Positions 30,363 to 41,170 of a stretch of DNA of 64,000 nucleotides are shown piece after piece (within the stretch, counting starts at the first letter, position 1; each line of letters starts with the position of its first letter). The notes beneath the pieces were generated by a model. The model made no database searches. It worked only from the letters and a program-made list of their open reading frames with translations, and was not told the origin of the DNA. This stretch comes from Chinchilla lanigera. Lineage: Eukaryota > Chordata > Mammalia > Rodentia > Chinchillidae. A program made the position numbers and the translations under genes. Where the stretch lies: contig NW_004955464.1 in assembly GCF_000276665.1 (NCBI RefSeq), forward strand, positions 11,030,953 through 11,094,952, in the 5' to 3' direction.

Positions 30363-30877
30363 GCATAGGGTCGTAAATAATTTTTTATTCTTTTATTTAA
30401 CAAATACTTTGGGAGCTTTTCTAAAATACTTGGCTGCATCATTGAACAAAATAAATAATCCCTGTCTTCAAGGCACTTACAGAAGAAAACAAAATACAAA
30501 AAGTAAGCAAATAAATTACAACCTACTAATGCATGATGTGACATATAAATATAGTATAATAATATAATATTAAGTGTTATGAAAAAATAAGGTAGGACAC
30601 AGGGATGAAGACTGGTAAGGGTAAAGGGGTGTTCTATATAGATTGATCAAGGAAAGACTACGAAACAGACAAGTGAACACAGACCTAAATAGAGTGATAG
30701 CATGATCACCAAATGATCAGGAAATACAAACGTTATTGATAATGAAAAGACAAGATTTCTGGGATATAGGTAAAGCTGCACTTAGAGTTTATTTATAATA
30801 TTTATACTAAAAATAAAGTTGATTTTAAATTAGCAATCTAAGTTGTCATTTTAAGTACCTAAGAAAACAGAGGAGCA

Positions 30878-30981
30878 GGGGCTGGGGATTTAGCTCAGCG
30901 GCAAAAGCGCCTGCCTGGCAAGTGCAAGGTCGTGAGTTCGGTTCCCGGTACCGGAGAAAAAAAAAAAAAAAAAAAAAAAAA
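30878..30981 (+). mobile_element. ID SINE, young copy
   Basis: The body starts GGGGCTGGGGATTTAGCTCA and ends TTCGGTTCCCGGTACCGGAG, with its CpG sites intact. It is followed by a pure A-tail of about 24 bases or more. Exact 14-bp duplicates aaaacagaggagca at 30864-30877 and 30982-30995 bound it. The uninterrupted tail and intact CpGs point to recent insertion. Confidence 0.95.
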
Positions 30982-31591
30982 AAAACAGAGGAGCAAAGTA
31001 AGTAGAAGGAAATAGTTGGAGGGAAGAGTGAAATTAACTGACATTGCAAATGAACACTAAAGTTTTTAAAAATGAAACCAAAAGCTGGTGCTTTGAAGAG
31101 ATTAATAAAACTGATGAGCTTCTAGCTAGACTGCTCAAGAATAAATGACAAGATGACACAAACTGCCAATATCATAAACAAAAAGTAAGACATCACAACA
31201 GATCCTACAGACACTAAAATAATGTAAGAGAATATTACTGACAAGTTATGCTCATCAATTCAACAGCTTAGGTAAAGTAAACAAGTTGCTCATAGGTTGC
31301 AAACTTTCAATATTGATACAAGAAGTAGTAGAAAATCCAAATGGCCCTATATCTTTAAGGAAATTGCACTAATAATTTTTTAGAATTTCACAGAACCTAG
31401 AATCAGATGTTTTCAATGACTCATGCTTTCAAATATTTAATAAACAAGTAACATAAATCTTACATAGACTATTTCAGAAAATATAGGAAAAGGAACACTT
31501 CACAAGTCATTAGTATAATTCTGATGCTGAAACCAGGTATGAGCATTATAAAGAAACAAAATAATAACACATGTTTGATTTCTTTCACAAA

Positions 31592-31785
31592 CCAGGTATG
31601 TTTGTGCATACCTGTAATCCCAACTACTTGGGAGGCTGAGGAAGAAGTATTCCAAGTTCAAGGTCTGCCTGGGAAATTTACTGAGATTCTGTCTCAAAAT
31701 AAAAGGACCAGAGATGTAACTCAGTGGTAGTGTTTGCCTCATATACCCAAGGCCCTGGATTCTATACCCAGCATTACAAACAAAA
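31592..31785 (+). mobile_element. B1-dID composite SINE
   Basis: The B1 part (CAGGTATGTTTGTGCATACC, CCCAACTACTTGGGAGGCTG) is joined through CTCAAAATAAAAGG to an ID part (GAGATGTAACTCAGTGGTAG, then CCCAAGGCCCTGGATTC). The ID part here retains the anticodon-arm region, unlike the copy at 49465. Confidence 0.85.
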
Positions 31786-31799
31786 CAGAATAAAATAAA

Positions 31800-31915
31800 T
31801 TTAGCCATATATATATGAAATATGTACATACATATGTTTCATGAATATACACATGTATGTGTGCATAAATATACATTTGTGCATGTGTGTATGTGTGTGT
31901 GAAATAGATATAGAC
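31800..31915. repeat. TA/TG-rich low-complexity tract
   Basis: Alternating TATA, CATA and TGTG words form a decayed dinucleotide repeat downstream of the SINE tail. Confidence 0.75.
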
Positions 31916-32044
31916 TGTAGATGAATGAATAATGACTAAGTGGGGTTTACCTTTGAATTGCAAGTTTGGCCTTCTAATTCTCCACATTAACACAATAAAG
32001 GAGAAAATCAACTGGTCATCACAAAAGATGTTGAAAATTCATTT

Positions 32045-32519
32045 AACAAGCATTCCTCAGCTGTCAGGAGCTAAGGTGCTGTCAGGAGCTAAAGCCATGT
32101 TAGGCTGAGGCCTCACTTCACACCATCATTAACCCCAGGCCCTCAGCAGCCTACACTGTGGCCTCTGCCTCTGAGCTCATGGGCATCTACTCCAACTTTA
32201 TTCTTTGCGATTGCCAGGCACCCTCACAGATTATAAGATCAATGCCCTCATTAAAACAGCTGGTATAAGTGTTGAACCTTTTTTACCTGACTAATTTGTT
32301 AACACTGGAAGCCGCATCTACAAGCCTCATCTACAGCTGGTGGACCTGCTCTCACAGCTGGTGCCCTACCAGCAGGAGGTCCTGCCCCTGCCACTGCTGC
32401 TGTCCAAACTGAAGAAAAGAAAGTGAAACAAAAAAGAATCTGAGAAAGATGACATGGCCTTTGGTCTTTTTAATTAAACTTCTCTTTTGTAACATGTTTA
32501 ATAAAAACTGAATTGTTAA
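32045..32519 (+). pseudogene. RPLP1: RPLP1 (60S acidic ribosomal protein P1) processed pseudogene
   Basis: The parent gene encodes the P1 stalk protein of the large ribosomal subunit, which helps recruit translation GTPases. This intronless copy retains the mRNA 5' UTR (TTCCTCAGCTG onward), coding region and 3' UTR, with AATAAA at 32500-32505. The coding part starts at 32158, where ATG has become GTG. The N-terminus reads VASASELMGIYS, then a one-base deletion shifts frame. KINALIKTAG is followed by SVEPFLPD and a stop TAA at 32292-32294. The end reads DDMAFGLFN and a stop at 32475-32477. The hinge region is shortened. Duplicates aaaattcattt at 32034-32044 and 32520-32530 mark LINE-1-mediated insertion into the older LINE-1. 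Confidence 0.93.
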
Positions 32520-33765
32520 AAAATTCATTTGATAAAATTAAACAATCATTCACAATAAAAATTCTCAGCAATCTAAGAATAGAACATTCTGAATCTGAAA
32601 TAAATGCAGCTGTGGAACACGTACAGCTACCATCGTACTTAATAATAAAATAAGTCCTCTTTCACATAAGATCAGGAACAAGGAAAGGATGCCACCCTCA
32701 CCATTTCTATTCATATTCTATTAGTGATCCTAGCCAGTGTAATAAGACAAGAAAAAAACAAAATATATAAACATTGGAAAGACAGAAGTACAGATGTCTT
32801 TCTATATTTCTATATCTGAATATAGAAAATCTTAAGGAAAAATTCATTAGAACTAATGAATTTACCAAGATGACAAAATATATATAACATATATATGTAT
32901 ATGTACACAGTGAACAACTGGAAAATGAAGTTTTAAACATAATTTTAAATGGCATCCAAAAACAATTTGGGAGTAAATTTGACAAACAATGAAAATAAAG
33001 AATTCTAAACAAATGGAACAATACACCATTTTTATGGTTTATTAGGCCTAGCACTGGTAAAATGTCATCTCTCCCCAGATGAATTGATACGTTCAGTACA
33101 ATCCCAATCAAAATCACAGCAGCCTTTTGGAAAATTTTATGTAGAAATATGTATGACCTAGACTACCCACAGAATCTTGTAAAAGAGCAGAGTTAGAGGA
33201 CTGACAACTGCTTAATTTCAAGAGTTATTAAGTGCTGAGCACAGACCCAGCCTGCTAAATGTATACATATTCTATCACTCAGCTCAAGCCTCCCTGGGGA
33301 TACTATAGTAATCAAGAAAAATTGGAAATAGCATAAGAGTAGAGGAATAGACCCCTGAAACAAATAAGAATCCAGAAAGTAGCTTACATAGATATCATCA
33401 ATTTTTTTACCAAGTCAATTTAATTCAATAGGGAAAGGAAAGTATCTTCAACAGATAGCACTAGAACAGGATAAGTATATAGGGAAAACTGAATTTCAAC
33501 CACTATCTCACCCCATACAAATAAAACAACAACAGTAATAATAATCAATTCAATATGATATAAAACTAAACCTAAAAAGTTCTAGAAGAAAGCATGAGAG
33601 AATATATTTATGACTTCAGGCAAAAAAAAAAATTCTTAAAATACAAAAAACACTAATAAAGTAAAAAACTTGATTGGCTGGACTTTGTGAAATTTTTAAA
33701 CTTTTGTTCATCCATCGACATTAAGAAAGTCAATATGATTGGCTATTATTCATATTTGAAATATG

Positions 33766-33832
33766 AGACCTGGGGAGATAGCTTGGTGATAGAGTCCTGG
33801 CCTAGCATGCACCCCAGAAACATACAATAAAT
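33766..33832 (+). mobile_element. ID-like SINE relic
   Basis: CCTGGGGAGATAGCTTGGTGATAGAG and GGCCTAGCATGC followed by CACCCCAGAAAC resemble a decayed ID or tRNA-like SINE inside the LINE-1. Confidence 0.6.
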
Positions 33833-34669
33833 TTAAAAACTAAATATATATACATATATATATATAAAGTCCAATAAAAATGGGCAAACTCTTGAACAGT
33901 CACTTTACAAAAGTTACACAAATAGTCAGTAAGCACTGACTTTATAAATGCAAGTTAAAATTACAAGAGTGTATGACCACACATCTACTAGAATCACTAA
34001 AACTAAAAAAGACTCTCAACAGCAAACATTTACAAGGACGTGGAGCAACCAAAATGCTTTAAATTGCTGGAGGGCAAAATGGTGCAACCACTGTGAAAAG
34101 CTCTTTGACAGTTTTATTTTAAGTTTAAAATGCATCTACTCTATGAACCAGCAATTCCATTTGTAGCCATTTACCCAAAAGAAATAAAAACATAAATCCA
34201 CTTCTCTTATATAAGGGATGTTTATAACAGCTTCATTATAATAGCCAAAACTATAGACAAATAAGTGAATATGCAAAATGTGGTACACTCATACATGGAC
34301 TAGAGTCCAACCCTTACAGAGAACAAATTATGAGTCCACCAGTAATTTAGATGAAGCTCAAAAACATTCTAAGCAAAGAAAATCAGACACAAAACAGTTT
34401 GACTTGACATATGTAAAGTTCAAGAACAGGCAAATACTAATGACTGGTGTTAGAAGTCGTAACAGTGGCCATGAAGGGTGGAATTGATTGAGAAGGGTCC
34501 TGAGGCAGCTTTCTGAGATGACAGAAATGTTCTGCCTTGATCAGGGCAGTAGTTACACCAGTGTATGCATTTCCCAAACCTCATTAAACCACATTTAAGA
34601 GCTACACATTTCACTGTATGTAAAACATATCTTAACCCAAAAGTCATTTCTAACATGGCAAGAAAAGGC

Positions 34670-35125
34670 TGCAATGAGGAGGCAGCATGAACACTGAGCC
34701 TTCAAGAGGGGGCCCGGGTCTGGCGGCAGCACTGTGAGGGTCAGAGACATCAGATAGGAAGGAACTTAGAGAATTGTTAAGTATAAAGGATTGCTTAGCT
34801 GAATTGCTAATACCTCCTCAGCAGCCTACACTGAGAGTACAAAAAAGACCAGAGCAAGCATTTAGGGAGGGAGTCGGGTGTGCTTACATGAGGCTCCAAG
34901 CTGGAGGGAGACTGGTGCGGGCTGGGTCCTAGAGATTCAGGTATGTGTACCCCTCAGGGCATGCAGCAATGTGCCAGGGTCAGACTTGGCAGCTAACCAC
35001 CGCTGGGCACATTAAAAAAAATACTGGATAAATGTTTTTCAAATAAATGAAATACAAATAAAGGAGCTGCTAACAGGTCTGAGCCTAAGCCATGGCTTGG
35101 AGTCCCAGAGAGGAGGACCCAGGGC
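34670..35125. other. Unique sequence, nothing recognised
   Basis: No repeat or coding sequence was recognised. AT-rich words at 35010-35065 (TACTGGATAAATGTTTTTC) lead into the candidate element downstream. Confidence 0.4.
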
Positions 35126-35129
35126 TGCT

Positions 35130-35330
35130 CTGGCTCACCCTGCAGAGAAGCTGAGCACAATTGTGGAGTGCTGAACTTGGACACATTCTATCACGCAGCT
35201 GAAGCCGCCCTAGGGGCACCATATAACTTTATTGTAAGCTCATGCAATAACACAGGCAAATGGAACAACAATGTAAAGTTGGCTTTAATTAAAATGAAGG
35301 GTGTTTGCCTCTCCCTCCTTTTCCTCCTAA
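35130..35330. promoter_or_regulatory. Candidate non-coding element
   Basis: CACAATTGTGG, GACACATTCTATCACGCAGC, ACCATATAACTTTATTGTAAGC, TCATGCAATAACACAGGC and TTGGCTTTAATTAAAATG form a motif-dense block. Part of it (35148-35220) aligns without gaps to a segment inside the LINE-1 at 33236-33308, so a shared old repeat origin is possible. Confidence 0.3.
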
Positions 35331-36255
35331 GCCAGGGTAGCCTGCTGAGCTGTGCAGAGCAATCAGAAGAATGTTTCCAAAGCAGGAGGCAGCCCTTCCC
35401 CAACCCCCTGATGAGGTTCATCAACATGCAAGTGGCCCCTCCTACCCCTCAGCCTCCGCCGCACTGCCGACTTATATGATCCACATGGCAGAATGGCATG
35501 AAGAAGGAAAAGAGGAGTGGGGATGCCCTTCGAAGAGGCACTAGGAGAGAAGGACAGATCTTGCCAGTCAGAGTGGAGAAAGCAAAGGCTTCCAGCTCCA
35601 GAGCGCAGGTCCACATAGCCGTCCCACACATGTGACAGAACTTGTGCGGGAGGCTGGGGCCTGTCCTCAAAGGACTCTGTCTGGTAGGGAATCATCAGTA
35701 CCAACAAGGTATCCACCAAGGTAACCATGAAAAGCCCATGAATTCAGGGATTCGTTTGTCCATCCTGACATACAAAAAAAAAGTTGATCCTAAGAGTTTA
35801 CTAACTGGGGAGGACTACATATGAAAGGACCAAGAAAGCTGTAAAAAGTCAGAGATGGCACAGTGCTAGGCACTTCAAATACTTTATGCTCCGCATCAGC
35901 CTGTGATGTGCTGGGAAAAGCTTAACAATACAAAGTCCCCATTTTTAAGGAGAGAGGAGCCCTGATTTGTAGCACTGGCCAATTCCCCAGGGGTAAATTC
36001 TTCCAGAATTGCAGATTTTGAGCCACCAAGATAATATTAACCTGCTCATGAAATCCCTAAAAAGTTAACAATCAGCTGTTCAGGTCATGCCCAGCATATC
36101 ACTGGCCCTGGCTGTCTGCAACAATCTGGGCTGGCTGAGAGGAATTCTGAATACTAACATCTCAGCCCAGGGTTTGCGTTCAACAAACACGCAACCACTT
36201 CATGCTAAGGTTGTACCAATAGATCTCTAATCCACTAGTAATATTATAATAAAAT
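35331..36255. other. Mostly unique sequence
   Basis: A weak antisense MIR-like patch lies at 35860-35945 (GTGCTAGGCACTTCAAATAC). The open frames at 35363-35728 have no domain. Confidence 0.35.
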
Positions 36256-36259
36256 TATG

Positions 36260-36370
36260 GGGCTGGGGATGAAGTTTAATGATAGGGTACTTGCCTGATG
36301 TGCAAATCCCCAGCACCACAAAAAGAAGAAAGAGAAGGAGAGGGAGAGGGAGAGGGAGAAGGAGAAAAGT
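36260..36370 (+). mobile_element. ID SINE with expanded GA-rich tail
   Basis: GGGGCTGGGGATGAAGTTTAATG, GGGTACTTGCCTGATGTGC and AATCCCCAGCACCAC form a decayed ID body with a partly deleted 3' half. The A-tail has expanded into AGAAGG and GAGGGA units. Confidence 0.8.
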
Positions 36371-36394
36371 TATAGCTAGCATTTAGTAAGGCTA

Positions 36395-36553
36395 ATTTCT
36401 TCTTTAAGGGTTGTACGCACACACAAGCACATTTAATCCTCATAACCCTATGAAACAGATATTACTGTTATCCCTCTTTTGTAGATGAGAAAACTGAGGC
36501 TTAGAAAGGTATCTTAACCATGATCACACAGCTAGTAAAAAGCAGCAGTAAAT
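36395..36553 (-). repeat. MIR SINE, antisense
   Basis: CATTTAATCCTCATAACCC, TGTAGATGAGAAAACTGAGG, CTTAGAAAGGTATCTTAACC and TCACACAGCTAGTAAAAAGC are a well-preserved antisense MIR. A young ID inserted at its end. Confidence 0.92.
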
Positions 36554-36563
36554 AATGGCCCTC

Positions 36564-36663
36564 GAGGCTGGGGATTTAGCTCAGCGGCAAAAGCGCCTGC
36601 CTGGCAAGCGCAAGATCGTGAGTTCGGTTCCCGGTATCGGAGAAAAACCAAAAAAAAAAAAAA
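36564..36663 (+). mobile_element. ID SINE, young copy
   Basis: The body runs from GAGGCTGGGGATTTAGCTCA to TTCGGTTCCCGGTATCGGAG and carries the aaaaacc variant tail before the A-run. Duplicates aatggccctc at 36554-36563 and 36664-36673 are exact. Confidence 0.95.
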
Positions 36664-36673
36664 AATGGCCCTC

Positions 36674-37185
36674 ATTGAATGTTGCCCCTTAACACATCAA
36701 GAATCCAACGTTCGACAGGTAGAAAGCAGAAAAGTTTCGTTGATCCCAGAACACCTTTGTTGCTCAGGTTCAGACACATAACCAGAAGCTTTCAATCAGC
36801 ACCTCTGTATGAAACCTGCATTCAAAAGGAGCAGCAGCCAGATGAAGAAACAGATTTTGTGGAGAGAGCAATGGCAGAGGCACCTAGTTCTTGGGGTGCG
36901 ACTGTGGCGGAACCTCTGCCATCCATCCCCCAAATGCCATAGGGATGAGTGTCAAGGCAGTAACGTTCTCACAACAATGTCCCGCTTTGGTCAGGCCTTG
37001 TTCCTGCGACCCCCACGGATTCTGCAAGTTGCACATCTTGTAATAAAGTCCTGTTTTCTTAATCTGTCCGTAATGCACACTACTGTTGCCAACTAGGAAA
37101 CATGATGAGATGGTGGGTCCAGGACTCAAACTTAGGTGTGTAGCTCCAGAAGTCTTCTACCCACAGTGACACACTGCCTCATTTT
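36674..37185. other. Unique sequence, no supported gene
   Basis: Open frames at 36679-37096 overlap in two frames without domain content. No repeat was recognised. Confidence 0.4.
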
Positions 37186-37189
37186 CTCC

Positions 37190-37330
37190 TGTCCTCAACT
37201 CTGTAAATGAAGTTCCACTCTTCCCATTTCACAGATGAACCAAAAAGATCAGACCAGCAACCTGAGAGTACAAAATAGGACTCTAGTCCAGGTTTGTCTG
37301 ACTCCCGAACTCTTGCTATTTCCAAGCAAG
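37190..37330 (-). repeat. MIR-like fragment, antisense
   Basis: CTTCCCATTTCACAGATGAACC and a GTCCAGGTTTGTCTGACTCC end are in antisense MIR order, diverged. Confidence 0.5.
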
Positions 37331-37689
37331 AGTTTCTCACAGTCAATCTTGTTCATAGGATCTAGTGGGTGAGAAACTGTGCCTGGGTGGTATAAGTTGA
37401 ACAGGTAAGGCGGGGAGGGGCTCTCTCCCCAGAAGAATCTAAAAGGCCAGAAGGACTGGGGCTTCAGTCTGACTCATACACCTTTACTTGCTGCTCCTTG
37501 TGCCCAGCCCAGAGCTCACTGCTTCTGGTGAGGACTTGCTCAAGGATCCTTGCACAGGTAGCAGTGGAGGAGAGCTAGCTCAGGATGGCAGGAAGAACGA
37601 GAGCCAAACCTGCTGGCATGCAAAAGGAAGGCCTCCTTCCTGTCTGTGCAGAGTGAGGCCAGGAGGTTGAAGGACTGGAGCTGTGGGCT

Positions 37690-37870
37690 GCAGAGAGCAG
37701 TGGAAGAGGTCTGGCAAGCAGGAACAGCACGTGCAAAGGCACAGGGGGGAACAAGTGCAGCTATGTGGAGGGAAATAAAGAAGGCACCGTCAGCAAAGCA
37801 TGCACTGCGTGAAGGAGAGCAGAGAGAACTAAGTGGAAGAAAGGTGGAGATACCACCCATTAATCCATCC
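37690..37870 (-). repeat. L2 LINE fragment, antisense
   Basis: GGCAAGCAGGAACAGCACGTGCAAAGGC is the antisense of the L2 phrase that includes CCTTTGCACTTGCTGTTC. Confidence 0.7.
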
Positions 37871-38059
37871 ACAATTCCTGGCACCCACCATGCATAGGTG
37901 GGGAGCTAACTGCAAGGCCCAGAGAATTTGTAACTTGTCGTTTAGCTCTGCTTTTTTCATGGTTCCTGGGAACCATGAGAGCATCTATTAGAGGTACTGG
38001 ACCTGAAAACAATTCAGAAGTCAAAGAAGCTAAGTCTTCACCGAGGAAACCTGAGGAAT

Positions 38060-38410
38060 GATAGTAAATCAGACCACGGAGAAGCATTCCAAGCCAGGGT
38101 CACAGCACATGGCAGGGCCCTGAGGTAAGGAGGAGCTTGTCACATTTAAGGAACTGAAAAAACCCAGTGTCACTGGTGTGTGCTGAGTGACACTAGCCCA
38201 GGGCTATAAAGGACAAGTCAGGAAGAGACCTAGAATCCATGCTGCATGGGGCCTTCTAGGGCACATTGAGGAGTTTGGTCTTTATCCTAAAAACCATGAG
38301 AAGGGATAGAATTAGCTCTGTAGGTATTTTCTTAAAGATCACTTGGGCTGTCCTGGGGAAAAAAGACTAGAGAAAACACTAGCAGAGACCTGCTAGAAAT
38401 GGCTGGAGTT
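38060..38410 (-). repeat. L2 LINE fragment, antisense
   Basis: AGCATTCCAAGCCAGGGTC, GGCAGGGCCCTGAGGTAAGG, GAGTTTGGTCTTTATCC and TTAAAGATCACTTGGGCTG keep the antisense L2 order over about 350 bp. Together with 37690-37870 it is probably one interrupted insertion. Confidence 0.8.
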
Positions 38411-39515
38411 GTTCAGAGGAGCAGCAATGGCAGCCTGGATGGGACGTGGCAGGGAAGGAGGATGGATGCGGTGTGTTCCAGGTAGATTCCAAGCTTGCTA
38501 ACTTGGTGGAGTGGCATAGTACAAATTATGTAATGCAGCCTGCCCCCTCCACAGTTTTCTTGTCTGAACAATGGCGCTGTAACAACATCTTCCCCATTGC
38601 CGTTAGAAGCATGGAAGTGAGTGACACACTAGGAAGTGTGTGAATTGATGGGAGGCAGAAATTGAGCAGAAGAATGATAGTCCCAATATGGATGCATTCC
38701 GTGGGAGAGATTTATGGCTCCTCTGGGTGAAGATATCAGTGGACTGTTGGACGTCTGGACAACAATCTAGAGGAAGTCAGGGACTACTAACGTGCAGATG
38801 ATGTCCAACATCACGGGAAAGGAGATGTCCCAGGGAAAGTGCAGAGTGAGACGCTGATGCCCAGCTGAGCTGTGAGGCCTCACTCAGCTTTGTGTGTCAA
38901 GCTAGGACATTGGGGCTTGCTCCTGGTCCCAGAGAGACTTTTGGGAGTGACCGAGGCTTTGGCAGTGCCCCCTGGAGATACCAAGCAATTCATGCTGACT
39001 GACACCAACTGTCTCAGCTGGGGGCCTTTCCTTGAGTCTCCTGGGAGCCAGGCCTGAGTCAGCTCCTCAGAGTCCTGAACCTGTCTGAGCCCTCAGACTC
39101 AGGCTTAGGCTGCTAAGCCCCAGCTTGTGCCGACAAATCCCTTCTAATGGGGAGATCAACCTTTCAATACTGCCATGCTACTCACGAGACATCCCAGGGC
39201 AGTGGAGAGCAGGCTGGGCCCAGGCCCGGAAAGGCCACGGGAGAGTGAGGATCTTAGCACTGTAGGCTCTTGTGGGCCTCTCTGGCTTGTCATCACTCAC
39301 ACCAGCAGTTACAGGGACTCCTGGTGCCCTTGCTTAGCAAAGCCACACATGAGAACCTCCTAGAAAGATATGGAAAACAAGTGAGGAAAGAATCTGACTG
39401 CTTTGTGGCTGAGCTGACCAGAATCTCATCAAAAGGAGCTCCACAGCTCTTGGGAAGAGCAATGACTTTCTTACCTACCTCGGGGTCTTTGAACTTGTAC
39501 CTCTTTTTTCCTCCA
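38411..39515. other. Unique sequence, L2-like upstream edge
   Basis: The first few hundred bases may be the diverged continuation of the antisense L2. Beyond about 38880 I recognise nothing. Confidence 0.35.
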
Positions 39516-39519
39516 CTTC

Positions 39520-40265
39520 TCAGCAAGTTCTGCTCTATCATCTCCTTCAAGTCTTTATTCAACAGTCATCTGGTCATCTGCTCAGGGAGGCAGCCCCTAG
39601 CACTCCCCTTAAGATGGCAAAGAGCCCCTTGACCTTTACTATCTTCCCTCCCAGCTTAACTTTTCTCCATACTACAGTGTTGGGTTTAGATCTAGAATGT
39701 CCTCCCAAAGCCGCACATGTTCAGAGGTGGGCTTTTGGAAGGTGATGGGGCCAGGGGGGTGCTACAATCATCAGTCAGCTAATCCACTGAAGAGTTAGCG
39801 CTGAATGTGCTGTCAGGAGGCAGGGACAGGTACAAAGAGGGGAGGGATTGGGGTGTGACCTGGAAGGGTGCATCTCCCTCCCCAGCTCCTCCCTTTTCTC
39901 TTTCTCCTGGCGGCCATGGGGTGAGTAGCTTCCTCTACCCAGACCCTGCTGCCATTCTATTTCTGCCTTGGAGCCAGCCAACCATGGACTGAAACTGTAA
40001 GCTGAAATAAATCTCTCCTCTTTTCAATTGTTGATGCCAGCTTTCTTGTCTCAGTGACCCAAAAAGAGGGACTAAGACATATAGTTACCACCTGTCACAC
40101 TATATTGGGCTTTTCCTTTGTGATTGTTCATCTCCTCCACCCTCAACTAAAGAGGTGCTTCATAAGGACCAAGAGTTTGCCCCTGTCATTCACTGGAGAA
40201 TCCCGGGCAGAGCCTGGCACACAGTACACTGTCAATAAATATTTGTTCATTGATTGCTTTCTTGA
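39520..40265 (+). repeat. L2 LINE, sense, split by an LTR
   Basis: The left piece, 39520-39677, reads TCTCCTTCAAGTCTTTATTC then GGAGGCAGCCCC. The right piece, 40080-40265, reads ACCAAGAGTTTGCCCCTGTC, GAGCCTGGCACACAGTACAC and CAATAAATATTTGTTCATTG, the L2 3' end. The LTR at 39678-40079 separates them. Confidence 0.85.
39678..40079 (+). mobile_element. MaLR-like solo LTR inserted in an L2
   Basis: The 402-bp element starts TGTTGGGTTTAGATCTAG and ends GACTAAGACA, with AAATAAATC before the end and GAGCCAGCCAACCATGGACTG upstream. It is flanked by tacag (39673-39677) and tatag (40080-40084), a 5-bp duplication with one mismatch. Confidence 0.85.
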
Positions 40266-40845
40266 TCAGTTGATTGGCTGATTAAAGTTGCCTGGTATCT
40301 TTGACAAGTTACTGAATCAGAGCTTGCATTCTAATTCCTCCTATGTCCTTTGCCCAAACAGGCTCTCTCTCAAAACCTTAGTCTCCACATCCATAAAATG
40401 GGGATTAAGACACCTTTCCAGGCTTGGAACCCCATAACAAAACATGGAAAGTAGAAGCAGAGACAGAAAGCAGTAAAAGCCGGGTCCAGGAACTGTGGGA
40501 TCAGAGTGTGGGGGTGGGGCCTCACAGGTGGATGGTTTTGTTGTCCTAAATCTGCAAAGGCTCAGCTGGGAGTTCCTGAGGGGACTGCTTGACTCATTCA
40601 CTGTGGAGATTCCTTCCTAAGCCCGCTCTTCCCCAGAGGATGAAACAGCCCTGACCACCCTCCGGGGAGAACCCCTCTCTTCCTGGACAGAGGACTTCCT
40701 AGGGAGCCAGGAGAGTCGAGAGGCCATATCCAAGTGGTCCCAAGCACCTTGGAGAAGAGGGGAGCTTCAGATGGTGACGCTGCATCCTGAATACAGAACA
40801 GCACTGACAGCTCCCTGTGCTTAAGTGGCTAAAGGGTTCACCAGG
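40266..40845. other. Unique sequence with MIR scrap
   Basis: 40360-40430 holds a sense MIR-like phrase (CCACATCCATAAAATGGGG). The remainder is unassigned. Confidence 0.4.
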
Positions 40846-40849
40846 AGCC

Positions 40850-40985
40850 CCTGCTCCACACCTTCCCACCTCCACCCTTCTGCCTGCAAAACACCTCCTG
40901 ATCTTTAAAACCACCTCCAACATTGCCTCCTCTGGGAAGCTGTCCTCCATAGCTTCTCCCACCCCAGTGCACACCAGGTAGAACC
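40850..40985 (+). repeat. L2 LINE fragment, sense
   Basis: AAAACACCTCCTGATCTTTAA, then CCTCCTCTGGGAAGCTGTCC resembles the sense L2 segment encoding its 3' region. Confidence 0.55.
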
Positions 40986-41019
40986 AACCACTTCCTCATC
41001 CGGGCACCCTGAGCATGGT

Positions 41020-41170
41020 CCAGTCATTCATTCCTTAAAGAAAAAGAAAAAACCATTTATGGAGTCTGCTTTGCATGAGGCACTCCCCAAGCGTGGGGAA
41101 AGAACAGTGAAAGGGTCATACACTGTAAATGCAATGGTGTGCCTCACGGAGCTCACAAACACTACTGGCA
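41020..41170 (-). repeat. L2 LINE fragment, antisense
   Basis: CAGTCATTCATTCCTTAAAG, GGAGTCTGCTTTGCATGAGGCAC and TGCCTCACGGAGCTCACAAAC are the antisense L2 3' end. Confidence 0.65.

Larger units (their letters stand above)
30700..34665 (+). mobile_element. Long old LINE-1 fragment (ORF2 to 3' UTR)
   Basis: ORF2-type sequence runs in order: TAAAGCTGCACTTAGAGTTT, AAAAGCTGGTGCTTTGAAGAG, TAATAAAACTGATGAGC, then ATTCATTTGATAAAATTAAAC, ATCAGGAACAAGGAAAGGATGCC, AAGAATTCTAAACAAATGG, CAGCAATTCCATTTGTAGCC, and a 3' UTR with ATTTCACTGTATGTAAAAC. Stops and frameshifts are frequent. The copy is interrupted by an ID (30878), a B1-dID (31592), the RPLP1 pseudogene (32045) and an ID relic (33766). It is old L1M-type, with all interruptions later. 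Confidence 0.88.

Noticed and set aside
30878..30981. Possible tRNA gene
   Set aside because: It has A and B boxes but no tRNA cloverleaf ends, carries a poly-A tail and has target-site duplicates. It is an ID SINE.
32707..33117. 136-codon antisense frame rich in Phe, Leu and Ile
   Set aside because: It is the antisense of AT-rich LINE-1 ORF2 sequence.
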